This document shows, in pieces, positions 38,548 through 46,548 of a stretch of 64,000 nt of DNA. A program made the translations under genes and the position numbers. The notes beneath the pieces were generated by a model, which was given only the letters and a program-made list of their open reading frames with translations, was not told the origin of the DNA and searched no databases. Where the stretch lies: positions 1 through 64,000 of the forward strand of contig NZ_CAKZHQ010000048.1 in assembly GCF_936925435.1 (NCBI RefSeq). The letters run 5' to 3'. This stretch comes from an uncultured Ramlibacter sp. (lineage in GTDB: Bacteria; Pseudomonadota; Gammaproteobacteria; Burkholderiales; Burkholderiaceae_C). Within the stretch, counting starts at the first letter, position 1. The number at the start of each line of letters is the position of its first letter.

Positions 38548-39223
38548 GGGGCAGCCCAGGCGCGTGCAGCGCCATCAACCGCAGGCGCTGGGGATCGCGC
38601 ACGATGAGCCGGCGAAAGTCCTTCTCCAGGACCCCGATCGCCACCAGGTGGGCAATGGCACGCGAGACGGTCTCACGGCTGGTGTTGATCATGATGGCCA
38701 CTTCCTGCTGCTTGGGCAGGTTCTGGATCACGTTCAGGCCACCCGGCATTTGCTGGCCCAGTTGCTGCAGCAGCGCATAGACGCGCTGTTGGGCGTTGGG
38801 GATTGCCAGCAGCGTGCGATAGGTCGACAGGTTTCGCACCAGTGCCGTCAGATGGCGCATCATGGCCTCGGCAGCTGCCGGCAGCTTGTAGAAAATCTCC
38901 CGTGCAGCGTTTTGCGGGATCACGCCGACCACCGAAGGTTGCAGCGCAATGATGTGGGCCGAACGCGGCAAGCCGTCGATGACGGAAAGCTCGCCAAAGA
39001 AGGCTCCCGGCTTGATCAGGTTCAGGCCGATCTCCCGGCCGTCTTCGGCGATGTCCACCGCCTGCAGCTGGCCGGAAAACAGCAGGTACATCCCGTCCGC
39101 CGCCTCCTGCTTGCGACACACCACCTCACGCCGCGCAAAGTTCTTGACCCGCAGCAGTCCGTTGGCGATCCTGAGCTCGTTCTCAGGCAGGCTTTCGAAC
39201 AGGGGAAACTTGCGCAAGTCCAT
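38519..39223 (-). CDS. Crp/Fnr-family regulator with CRP-like recognition helix
   Basis: A 234-residue CRP-family regulator. The N-terminal cyclic-nucleotide-binding beta-roll has the phosphate-binding cassette in KPGAFFGELSVIDGLPRSAH. The helix-turn-helix contains NTSRETVSRAIAHLVAIG. The RETVxR residues match those in E. coli CRP that contact GTGA half-sites, so a TGTGA-N6-TCACA-like target is predicted. There are no Cys ligands of the FNR type. It is the distal gene of the T1SS operon, 3 nt after TolC. A cAMP ligand is inferred from the adjacent cyclase. Confidence 0.9.
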   Translation of the reverse strand: MDLRKFPLFESLPENELRIANGLLRVKNFARREVVCRKQEAADGMYLLFSGQLQAVDIAEDGREIGLNLIKPGAFFGELSVIDGLPRSAHIIALQPSVVGVIPQNAAREIFYKLPAAAEAMMRHLTALVRNLSTYRTLLAIPNAQQRVYALLQQLGQQMPGGLNVIQNLPKQQEVAIMINTSRETVSRAIAHLVAIGVLEKDFRRLIVRDPQRLRLMALHAPGLPLKTDEKASP

Positions 39224-39226
39224 GGA

Positions 39227-40573
39227 TCAATGCTGAAGCCACCCATTGATTTCGTCAATGTTCTCCGCCTTCAATCCGCCGGCCAGAGCCTTGAGACGGA
39301 CCCGCGAGACCAGATAGGTGAAGCGCGCCTGCGCCAGATCGCGCCGCGCCGTTCCAAGTTGCTGCTCCGCGTTGAGGATGTCCAGCCGCGTGCGCACGCC
39401 GGCTTCGAAGGATCGCTTGCTGGACAAGGCCAGCTGCTCGGCGGAGCGCACAGCCTGCTCCAGTGCCTGCACTTTCAGGACACCCTCGGTAACGCCACGG
39501 TGCTCGCGGTGCACGCGAACACCGAGGTCGCGGCGCACCTCTTCAATCACGTTTTCCGCCCGTGTGACCAGGGCCAGTGCCTCGCGCACCTGGGAGTTGA
39601 CATAGCCGCCCTGGAAGATCGGCACATTCAGCTGCAGGCCGATCTGCCGCTGGTTGTACTCGGTGTTGATGCGTGTCACGTTGTCGCTGATGCTGCGCGA
39701 CAGCTGAGCCACGGCGTCCAGCGTGGGGTAGTGGCCGGATTTGGCTTTGTCCACCATGGCGCGGGCCGCATCGACTTGGGCCTTGGCCGACTGGATCTCG
39801 GGGCTGAATGCTTCGGCCTGCGCGGTCCAGGCTTCCACGCTGGACGGCGTGGGGGGCGCGAGCTGGAACTTGGCCAGGTCGATGCGGGCGACGGTTTCGG
39901 TCACGGGGCGGTTGATCAGAGCCTGCAGCTGCCTGCGCACCAGTTCGACGTTCTGCCGCGCTTCCAGCTCCTGGGCGACGATCAGGTCCAGGCGCGATTG
40001 CGCTTCATCGATGTCCGTGCGCGTTCCCGCGCCTGCCGCAAAGCCTTTGCGCGCCGCATCCACCTGCGTGGTGTAGGCCGCCTTCTGGATGCCCACCAGG
40101 ACAAGTTGCTGCTCCGTGAGCAGCGCCTCAAAATAGGTTTGCGCCACCCGCATCACCAGGTTTTGCTGGTCTCGCTCCAGTACGGCCTCGGCATCGGCAA
40201 CGATCGCCTCCGCCTGCCGGTACTGCGCCAGGAGTTCCGTGCGGAACAGGGGCTGCCGCACGACCAGGGCATCGTTGGTGCTCCTGTATTTTTCGCTGTT
40301 GGTGACCGTGCGTCCCAGGAAGTCAGGCGTCGTCGAGTCCAGCTCATTCTTGAAGCGCGACGAGTTCGCTGAAATATTGGGGAAGAACTGCGAGCGGGCC
40401 TGCGGCAGCCTCTCCCGGCCCGCTTCGGCGGCTGCCCGCGATGCACGGATGGTCGCGTCCTGCTCCAGAGCCAGGCGGTAAGTTTCTGCAAGGTCCAGGG
40501 ACCATGCCGGCAAGTGGAACACTGCGGCCGCGGCGAGCACCAGTGCGCGCTTTCGGGCCAGACGCTTGTCCAT
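39227..40573 (-). CDS. TolC-family outer membrane channel
   Basis: A 448-residue outer-membrane efflux/secretion channel with two OEP repeats: long coiled-coil helices (for example AAEAGRERLPQARSQFFPNI, RFTYLVSRVRLKALAGGLKA). The signal peptide is MDKRLARKRALVLAAAAVFH plus LPAWS. The start at 40573 was chosen: AAGGAGG lies about 7 nt upstream, while the other ATG at 40579 is only 1 nt away and overlaps the HlyD stop (ATGA). It completes the T1SS with HlyD and the two ABC proteins. Confidence 0.92.
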   Translation of the reverse strand: MDKRLARKRALVLAAAAVFHLPAWSLDLAETYRLALEQDATIRASRAAAEAGRERLPQARSQFFPNISANSSRFKNELDSTTPDFLGRTVTNSEKYRSTNDALVVRQPLFRTELLAQYRQAEAIVADAEAVLERDQQNLVMRVAQTYFEALLTEQQLVLVGIQKAAYTTQVDAARKGFAAGAGTRTDIDEAQSRLDLIVAQELEARQNVELVRRQLQALINRPVTETVARIDLAKFQLAPPTPSSVEAWTAQAEAFSPEIQSAKAQVDAARAMVDKAKSGHYPTLDAVAQLSRSISDNVTRINTEYNQRQIGLQLNVPIFQGGYVNSQVREALALVTRAENVIEEVRRDLGVRVHREHRGVTEGVLKVQALEQAVRSAEQLALSSKRSFEAGVRTRLDILNAEQQLGTARRDLAQARFTYLVSRVRLKALAGGLKAENIDEINGWLQH

Positions 40574-40575
40574 GG

Positions 40576-41952
40576 TCATTCCTCCTTCATCGAGGCTGCG
40601 AGCCGTTTGGTCAAGGGCCCCAGCATGTACGTCAGCAACGAACGTTCGCCGGTGCGGAAAATCACTTCTGCCGGCATGCCAGGCTGCATCTGGTGTTTGC
40701 CGAGCTTCTTGATGCCCTCGGGAGTGACCGCGACACGTGCCAGGTAGTAGCTCGTCACGGCGTTGTTGGCCTGCTCGGTGATCAGGTCGCCCGAGATCGA
40801 CAGCACACGGCCATCAACGACCAGCGAGGGGGCGTGCGAGAAGGCCGAGAAGCGGATGTCCACAGGCAGGCCGGTGTGGACCTTGTCGATGAAGTGCGGT
40901 TGCACATGGGCCTCCAGCAACAGGGGTTCGTCGTTGGGAACAATGTCCATCAGCTTTTGCCCGGACTGGATGACACCGCCGGGAGTCTGCACCGTCAGGC
41001 CGACGACCTGCCCGGTCGCCGGCGCCTTGATTTCCATGCGCTCGAGGTCATTGAACTGGGAGCGGAATTTCTCGGCGTCGCCTTGCACTTCGCGGCTGAC
41101 TTCGGCCATCTGGCTCTCGATTTCCTTGCGGTACTCCTGCTGGCGGGAGATCATGCGCTGGCGCAACTCGCCGACGGTGCGGCGCGCGCGGATGGTATTT
41201 CCCTGCAATTCCGCCAAGGCCGTGTTCGATTCGGAAACTGCGCGTTCGAGCTCAAACTGGCGGTTGCGGGGCGCATATCCTTCCGCGACCAGACCGCGGG
41301 TGTTTTTCAGCTCCTCGCTCAACAACGACAACTGGTTTTTCCGGTTCTCCAGCATGCCCTGGTAGGCCTGAATCAAGCCTTCCTGACCCTGGATGCTTTC
41401 GTTGAGGGACTGGAGTTCGGCCGCCAAGGCGGAGCGCCGGGCGATGAGAAGTTGCTGCTGGGTGTCCATCTGGGCACGGATCAATGGATCCTTGCCACCT
41501 TCCACCAGGTCCGGATGCCAGGTGATGGCCTGGACGCCGCTTTGCTCGGCCAACAACCGCGCCTGCATGGCCCGCAACGCCAGGTAGCGTTGCCGTGTGG
41601 TTTCATAGTTCGCCCGGGCGACCGCCTCATCGAGCCGGATCAAGGCCTGGCCTTCCTTGACGCTTTGGCCCTCCCGGACCAGTACTTCCTTGACGATGCC
41701 GCCGCTCAGGTGCTGAACTGCCTTGCGCTTGGTGTCGATGCTGACCAAGGCGGGCGCTGCCACCCCTTCGTCGAGCGGCGCGAACGCGGCCCAGAGCAGG
41801 AAGCCGCCGAAACCGATGGCCAGCGCCCACATGCCGATACGCGCGGCGCCGCCGGTGTCGGTATTGAGCGCCACTGTGCCATCGGCCGTTGCGTCGGGTG
41901 CGTCCTTTGCGGGGTCGGCAGGGGATCGTTTCGGCAATGAAAATTTGACCAT
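40576..41952 (-). CDS. T1SS membrane fusion protein (HlyD family)
   Basis: A 458-residue HlyD/PrtE-type adaptor that bridges inner-membrane ABC transporter and TolC. It has one transmembrane helix (ARIGMWALAIGFGGFLLWAA), a lipoyl-like beta domain (SIDTKRKAVQHLSGGIVKEV), long periplasmic coiled coils (residues 110-290), and a C-terminal half-lipoyl/beta-barrel part (MEIKAPATGQVVGLTVQTPG). It lies 44 nt downstream of the second ABC gene and overlaps the TolC region. Confidence 0.95.
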   Translation of the reverse strand: MVKFSLPKRSPADPAKDAPDATADGTVALNTDTGGAARIGMWALAIGFGGFLLWAAFAPLDEGVAAPALVSIDTKRKAVQHLSGGIVKEVLVREGQSVKEGQALIRLDEAVARANYETTRQRYLALRAMQARLLAEQSGVQAITWHPDLVEGGKDPLIRAQMDTQQQLLIARRSALAAELQSLNESIQGQEGLIQAYQGMLENRKNQLSLLSEELKNTRGLVAEGYAPRNRQFELERAVSESNTALAELQGNTIRARRTVGELRQRMISRQQEYRKEIESQMAEVSREVQGDAEKFRSQFNDLERMEIKAPATGQVVGLTVQTPGGVIQSGQKLMDIVPNDEPLLLEAHVQPHFIDKVHTGLPVDIRFSAFSHAPSLVVDGRVLSISGDLITEQANNAVTSYYLARVAVTPEGIKKLGKHQMQPGMPAEVIFRTGERSLLTYMLGPLTKRLAASMKEE

Positions 41953-41996
41953 GGCGTTGAACTCGAAAAGTCTTCAGGAATCGGTATGGAGCAAAC

Positions 41997-43739
41997 TCAG
42001 GCCGGTTGCGGCGTGAGGGGCGGATGGGGCGGCTCGGAAGCCTGACTCTGGGCGGACTGCTGTTTTAGCGCGCCAATGACGGCATCGCGCGGCCCATTGG
42101 CGACCAGAACGCCATTGTTCAGGATCATCAAGTGGTCGGCCGCACCGATGGCGCCGGGCCGGTGGGTGATGAGGAAGACGGTCTTGCCCTTGGCTTTGAG
42201 CTGGGCGACGGTGTTCATCAGGGCTGCTTCACCTGGTTCGTCCAGGTTGGCATTGGGCTCGTCCAGAACCACCATGGCGGGATCTCCGTACACGGCGCGC
42301 GCCAGGCCGATGCGTTGGCGCTGCCCACCGGAGAGCATTCCACCGGCCTCGCCGATGGGCGTGTCATAGCCCTTGGGGAAACGAAGAATCATTTCATGCA
42401 GGCCGGCGCAGCGCGCAGCGTCGATGACTTTGTCCGAGTCCACCTCGCTGAAGCGGGCAATGTTTTCAGCGATCGTTCCCTCGAACAGTTCAACGTCCTG
42501 CGGCAGGTAGCCCAGGTGCGGCCCCAGTTCCAGGCGATTCCAGCCTCCCAGGGGCAGGCCGTCGAGCAAAACGTCGCCGGTGACGTCGGGCCAGATGCCG
42601 ACCATCACACGTGCCAGCGTCGACTTGCCGGAGCCAGAGGGGCCCAGGACGGCAACGACGGTGCCCGGCTCGACTGTGAATCCGATGTTCTTGAGGATGG
42701 GCGTGTCCCGGCCCGGCGCGCCGGCAAAGACAGCCTGCAGCTGCAGTTGCCCGCGCGGCGCCACCCGCGACAGGGCCGGGTCGCGTTCCGGGAATTGCTG
42801 GAGCAAGTCTTCCAGCCGTTCAAATGCCGCGCGTGCGCTGACGAAACCGCGCCAGCTGCCCACCAGCATGTCGATGGGGGCCAGGGCCCGGCTCATCAGG
42901 ACGTTAGCCGCAATCATGCCGCCCGCCGAAAGCTGTCCGTCGATCACCAGCAGGGCGCCGGCTCCCAGGGCCAGGGATTGCTGGCTGTAGCGGATGAACT
43001 TGCTCCATGCCGTCACGCGGTTGTTCACCGCCTGGGCCTGGCCGTTCTTCGTGAGGAAATCCTGGTGGCGTTCACGCCAGCGATGGCGCAAGTTGTCCAC
43101 CATGCCCATGGACTCCAGCACTTCGGAATTGCGCAATTTCCCTTGCAGATAGACGGCGACCTCGCTGGCTGCCCGGGAGGCGGCTTCCGCCGGGGCCACC
43201 GTGTGGCGATGCCCGAACCAGGCCAGGGCCACCTGGATGCAGGCGAACACGATGGCCAGCATGCCCAGCATCGGATGCAGCATGAACGTGACTGCAACAT
43301 AGATAGGCGCCCAAGGCGCGTCGAAGAAGGCGAACAGGCCCTGGCCGGTGAGAAACTGGCGCACCTGCAACAGGTCGCCAAAGGCCCGCGCCGGACTCGC
43401 ACCGGAGCTGCCCAGGTAGGACTCGAAACTGGCGTTGAAGACGCGGGTGCCAAGCTGCTCGTCCAGCCGGACGCCGGCGCGTACCAGCACCCGGGAGCGG
43501 GTCCATTCCGCGATGGCCATGATGCCGAACAGGAACAAGCAGATCAGCGACACGGCCAACAGCGTCAATTCGCTCTGGCTGACCAGCACGCGGTCGTACA
43601 CCTGCAGCATGTAGATGGTGGGCGTCAGCATCAGCAAGTTGGAGACCGCGCTGAAGAGGCCGACGATGCAGAACTCCCGGCGAAAGGCCCAGAGTGCGCC
43701 CATCAGCTCGCTGCGTTGGAAGAGGGCCGGTGTTTTCAT
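41997..43739 (-). CDS. T1SS ABC permease/ATPase (PrtD-type), second copy
   Basis: A 580-residue fusion of an ABC transmembrane domain (six hydrophobic helices in residues 20-310) and an ATPase domain: Walker A LGPSGSGKSTLARVMVG, signature LSGGQRQRIGLARA, Walker B MVVLDEPNANLDEPG, H-loop ITHRPG. There is no C39 peptidase domain, as expected for PrtD-type systems with C-terminal, uncleaved signals. Its start overlaps the preceding ABC gene by 4 nt. All ATPase residues are present in both copies. Confidence 0.93.
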   Translation of the reverse strand: MKTPALFQRSELMGALWAFRREFCIVGLFSAVSNLLMLTPTIYMLQVYDRVLVSQSELTLLAVSLICLFLFGIMAIAEWTRSRVLVRAGVRLDEQLGTRVFNASFESYLGSSGASPARAFGDLLQVRQFLTGQGLFAFFDAPWAPIYVAVTFMLHPMLGMLAIVFACIQVALAWFGHRHTVAPAEAASRAASEVAVYLQGKLRNSEVLESMGMVDNLRHRWRERHQDFLTKNGQAQAVNNRVTAWSKFIRYSQQSLALGAGALLVIDGQLSAGGMIAANVLMSRALAPIDMLVGSWRGFVSARAAFERLEDLLQQFPERDPALSRVAPRGQLQLQAVFAGAPGRDTPILKNIGFTVEPGTVVAVLGPSGSGKSTLARVMVGIWPDVTGDVLLDGLPLGGWNRLELGPHLGYLPQDVELFEGTIAENIARFSEVDSDKVIDAARCAGLHEMILRFPKGYDTPIGEAGGMLSGGQRQRIGLARAVYGDPAMVVLDEPNANLDEPGEAALMNTVAQLKAKGKTVFLITHRPGAIGAADHLMILNNGVLVANGPRDAVIGALKQQSAQSQASEPPHPPLTPQPA

Positions 43740-45523
43740 GCTGCTTCCTCTGGCGCGGGCAACGCTGTGGCGGGGGTGGCCTGAGGCTGCTGTGCGGGCC
43801 GGGCCTGGCCTGCTTCCTGGCGGGCCTTGTTGATTGCAGCAAGCACTTCATCGCGCGGACCGAATGCCCGTACGGTGCCGTCGCTGAGGAACAGGATCTT
43901 GTCCGCCACGCCCAGGACGCTTGTGCGATGCGTGATCACGACAAAGGTCGTGCCTCGTTCCTTGGCTGTCCGGATGGCCGTGGCCAAGGCTGCGTCGCCA
44001 TCGTCGTCCAGGCTGGAATTGGGCTCATCCAGCAAGACGAAGACCGGATCGCCGTAAAGCGCGCGGGCCAAGCCCACGCGCTGGCGTTGACCGCCCGACA
44101 GCCGCGCTCCTTCGGGCCCCACGTCGGTGTCATAGCCCTGTGGCAGGGCCATGATGAAGTCATGCAGGCCAACGGCCCGGGCGGCGTTTTCGATTTTTGC
44201 TTTTTCCACGGTGCCAAAGCGGGCGATGTTGTCTGCAATGCTGCCGTCAAAGAGTTCCACGCCTTGCGGCAGGTAGCCGACATGGGGCCCGAGCTCGTTC
44301 TTGTCCCAGGCGTAAATGTCCGCGCCGTCGAGCCGCGCCTTGCCACCGTAGGAGGGCCAGATGCCTGCCAGGACGCGGGCCAACGTGGTTTTGCCCGAAG
44401 CCGAGGGGCCGATCACGGCCAGCACCTCGCCAGGATTGAGGCCGAAACTGACGCCTTTGAGGATGGGGATCTGGGAGCCGGGCGCCGTGGCCAGAATGTT
44501 TTCTGCCAGCAAGTTGCCGCGCGGCGCGGGCAGCGCCATGCTTTCAAGACGCGGCGGCAGGGCGGTCAGGAGCTGGTCCACCCGTCGCCAGGCGTCGCGC
44601 GCCGTCACGACAACGCGCCATTGCGTCACGATCTGCACCAGCGGCTGCAACAGGCGGCCGCCCAGGATGGAGCCGATGATCATCATGCCGGGGCCGCCAT
44701 TGAGCTCGTTGCGCAACAGCAGCCAGGCGCCCAGCCCCAGTAGCAGAGAGCCCATGACGACCTGCAGGAACTTGGAGATGGCCTGGAACAGGCCCGCGCG
44801 CTCGGACGCCACGGCCTGCAGCCCGAGGAATTCGCGCTGCTTGCCAATCCAGCGCTTGTGGATGTCGCCCAGCATGCCCATGGCTTCAATGACCTGCGCG
44901 TTGCGCAGCGATCCGTCGGCGTAACGCTGGGCCTCCATCGCGCTGCGGTTCGCCGCGGACAGCGGGGGCTGGGTGCTGCGCTCGTTCATCCAGGCGACGA
45001 AGGTCTGCAAAACGGCACCGGCCATCGCGGACCAACCCAGGATCGGGCTGATTGCAAAGATGAGGACCAGGAAGACCAGGGCGACTGGCGCTTCCATCAG
45101 CGACTTGAGTACGACCGAGGGCAGAAAGTCCCTCAAGGTGCGCAAATCCGCCAGCGGTTGGGCGGTACCGGCCGGCATGTGTTTGAGTCTGGCCTCGAAA
45201 CTGGCTGAGAAGATGCGATCGCTGGTGGCGGCGTCCAGGGCCAGTCCGGCTTCGTGCATTTCTTCCGAATGCGCCCACTCCAGGATTTCCATGACCACAT
45301 AAGACGCCAGGACCAGCAGGGTCAGCATGACCAGGGTCAGGTGGTTGCGGCTGTTGACCACCCGCTCGTAGACCTCCAGCATGTACCAGCTGGGCATCAG
45401 CACCAGCAGGCTGGCTATGACGGTGAACCACGCCGACCGGACGAAATAGGGGCGCAGCGCGTCGACTGCCCGCCGCAGTTCGGATGCCGGGCGTTCCAGC
45501 TGTTTGGGGTCAGGCGTTTGCAT
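43736..45523 (-). CDS. T1SS ABC permease/ATPase (PrtD-type), first copy
   Basis: A 595-residue paralogue of the next gene. Transmembrane domain in residues 25-310 (SAWFTVIASLLVLMPSWYML, FLVLIFAISPILGWSAM). ATPase motifs: Walker A IGPSASGKTTLARVLAG, signature LSGGQRQRVGLARALYG, Walker B FVLLDEPNSSLDDDG, H-loop ITHRTS. The C-terminal 40 residues are Pro/Ala/Gln-rich. The 5' end overlaps the first gene of the operon by 14 nt. Two different PrtD-like proteins in one operon could form a heterodimer. Confidence 0.93.
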   Translation of the reverse strand: MQTPDPKQLERPASELRRAVDALRPYFVRSAWFTVIASLLVLMPSWYMLEVYERVVNSRNHLTLVMLTLLVLASYVVMEILEWAHSEEMHEAGLALDAATSDRIFSASFEARLKHMPAGTAQPLADLRTLRDFLPSVVLKSLMEAPVALVFLVLIFAISPILGWSAMAGAVLQTFVAWMNERSTQPPLSAANRSAMEAQRYADGSLRNAQVIEAMGMLGDIHKRWIGKQREFLGLQAVASERAGLFQAISKFLQVVMGSLLLGLGAWLLLRNELNGGPGMMIIGSILGGRLLQPLVQIVTQWRVVVTARDAWRRVDQLLTALPPRLESMALPAPRGNLLAENILATAPGSQIPILKGVSFGLNPGEVLAVIGPSASGKTTLARVLAGIWPSYGGKARLDGADIYAWDKNELGPHVGYLPQGVELFDGSIADNIARFGTVEKAKIENAARAVGLHDFIMALPQGYDTDVGPEGARLSGGQRQRVGLARALYGDPVFVLLDEPNSSLDDDGDAALATAIRTAKERGTTFVVITHRTSVLGVADKILFLSDGTVRAFGPRDEVLAAINKARQEAGQARPAQQPQATPATALPAPEEAA

Positions 45524-46121
45524 TGGTTTCTTCCACGATCACGTATTCAGGCAGTTCGCCCGCGTTGTCTGCTGCTGGGCTGTTGTCTTCTTCCTCGCCA
45601 TCCGAGAAGGTGAACTGCAGGTCGAATCCCCCGCCCAGGCGGCGCGACAGAACAATCTCACGCAGCTTCTTCTCATGGAAATTGGCTTCGTCCTGCGCCT
45701 TCAGGTCGAGCTGAAATCGCATTCGCCCGTCCAGCGTGTACATCGAAAGCTGGCCATTTTTTAAACTCAGAGTGTGTCGGTCGAAGTACACGGGACAGGT
45801 GTCACTAAAGCGCAGCAGGGGAAGGGGCTTGTCTCCCAGCTTTGCCAGATTGAACGGGCTGGCGGGATTCTGGAAAAAGGTGCGGCTGTGGCGTGAGACG
45901 GAGTAGATCGCATTGCACACCATTTGCGAGCCCATGGCCGGGAACTGTTCGCGCAGCTGCTTGTAGGCCATGTGGTGCAGCGCGACCCGGTTCCACACGC
46001 GGGTGCTTTGGACAATGGGAGCCAGCGCGTTGCATGCCTGCGCGAAGGCCGCTTGTAATTCGACGAGACGTGCGTCCTGTTCCGGCAGAGTGTTCAGCGG
46101 GACAAGAAGCAGTATATTCAT
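45510..46121 (-). CDS. Unknown protein, first gene of the T1SS operon
   Basis: A 203-residue protein with no signal peptide, membrane segment or motif I recognise. It begins MNILLLVPLNTLPEQDARLV, has a central TFFQNPASPFNLAKLGDKPL and a beta-rich Asp/Glu-containing C-terminus (GGGFDLQFTFSDGEEEDNSP). The position as first gene, overlapping the first ABC gene by 14 nt, suggests that it is a dedicated T1SS accessory or regulator. The start codon sits inside a 12-bp perfect inverted repeat. Confidence 0.75.
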   Translation of the reverse strand: MNILLLVPLNTLPEQDARLVELQAAFAQACNALAPIVQSTRVWNRVALHHMAYKQLREQFPAMGSQMVCNAIYSVSRHSRTFFQNPASPFNLAKLGDKPLPLLRFSDTCPVYFDRHTLSLKNGQLSMYTLDGRMRFQLDLKAQDEANFHEKKLREIVLSRRLGGGFDLQFTFSDGEEEDNSPAADNAGELPEYVIVEETNANA

Positions 46122-46154
46122 ATAGGATGCGATTTTCCTGAAATCCTATATGAA
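46117..46154 (-). promoter_or_regulatory. Perfect 12-bp inverted repeat over the T1SS operon start codon
   Basis: TTCATATAGGAT (46117-46128) and ATCCTATATGAA (46143-46154) are perfectly complementary, with a 14-nt spacer. On the minus-strand mRNA the stem hides the AUG of the first T1SS gene and the loop carries an AGGAAAA Shine-Dalgarno-like sequence. It could be a start-masking RNA hairpin or a DNA operator. Confidence 0.6.
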
Positions 46155-46178
46155 AAGTCAAGCGCCCCGGCTTGGTGC

Positions 46179-46214
46179 CTGTATTGCTATTATTTTGATA
46201 GCTGTCCGCGCAAT
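46179..46214 (-). repeat. Dispersed palindromic repeat, copy 2
   Basis: TGCTATTATTTTGATAGCTG with flanks CCTGTAT and TCCGCGCAATT, the reverse complement of the pattern at 21271-21308 (arms GCTAT and ATAGC). It is intergenic, upstream of the T1SS operon. Confidence 0.55.
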
Positions 46215-46362
46215 TGTGGTGCGGCATTTCACAGAAATCCTGCTGAATTCCTGCTGTGCCAGAGCCTGCAGCCATGCAGGCGTGAATGCACTTTTCCTGA
46301 ATAAAAACAACGGTTTGGGCGCGAAAAGTGCCGTCGCCGAACTGCAACACAATCTCACGGAA

Positions 46363-46404
46363 AGTGATGCACGTCACACGGCGCGATTGCGCAACCACTA
46401 TAGT
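46363..46404 (+). promoter_or_regulatory. CRP-type site and -10 element, class II layout
   Basis: AGTGA-TGCACG-TCACA (46363-46378) matches the CRP consensus at 9 of 10 half-site positions. TATAGT (46399-46404) is a good -10; a start near 46411 puts the site centre about 40-41 nt upstream, the class II activator position. It lies in the 427-nt gap between the divergent T1SS operon and the S-layer-like gene, which also holds the repeat, a second promoter and a palindrome; nothing else supportable was seen between 46215 and 46362. Confidence 0.6.
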
Positions 46405-46467
46405 CACGGCTAGCCCTAGTGGGGCACTGGTGCTATTGCCAGGAAACCCGCAAAGGCGAGGGCGGTG

Positions 46468-46517
46468 TTACATGTCGATTTTGGCGTGCTAGACTGCCCG
46501 AGTCTTCTATCGATAGA
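46468..46517 (+). promoter_or_regulatory. Second promoter and 5'-end palindrome of the S-layer-like gene
   Basis: TTACAT (46468-46473) and TAGACT (46490-46495) are 16 nt apart, giving a start near 46502 and a leader of about 47 nt. A perfect palindrome TCTATCGATAGA (46506-46517) would lie at the very 5' end of that mRNA, as in transcripts stabilised by a terminal hairpin. TTAGGAGC follows, 10 nt before the ATG. Confidence 0.4.
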
Positions 46518-46548
46518 CGGCAATATTCATTTTAGGAGCTAATCCACC

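Noticed and set aside
42132-43784. Long plus-strand open frame over the second ABC gene
   Set aside because: Antisense to a clear ABC transporter; composition is His/Gln/Arg-rich like other GC-rich shadow frames.
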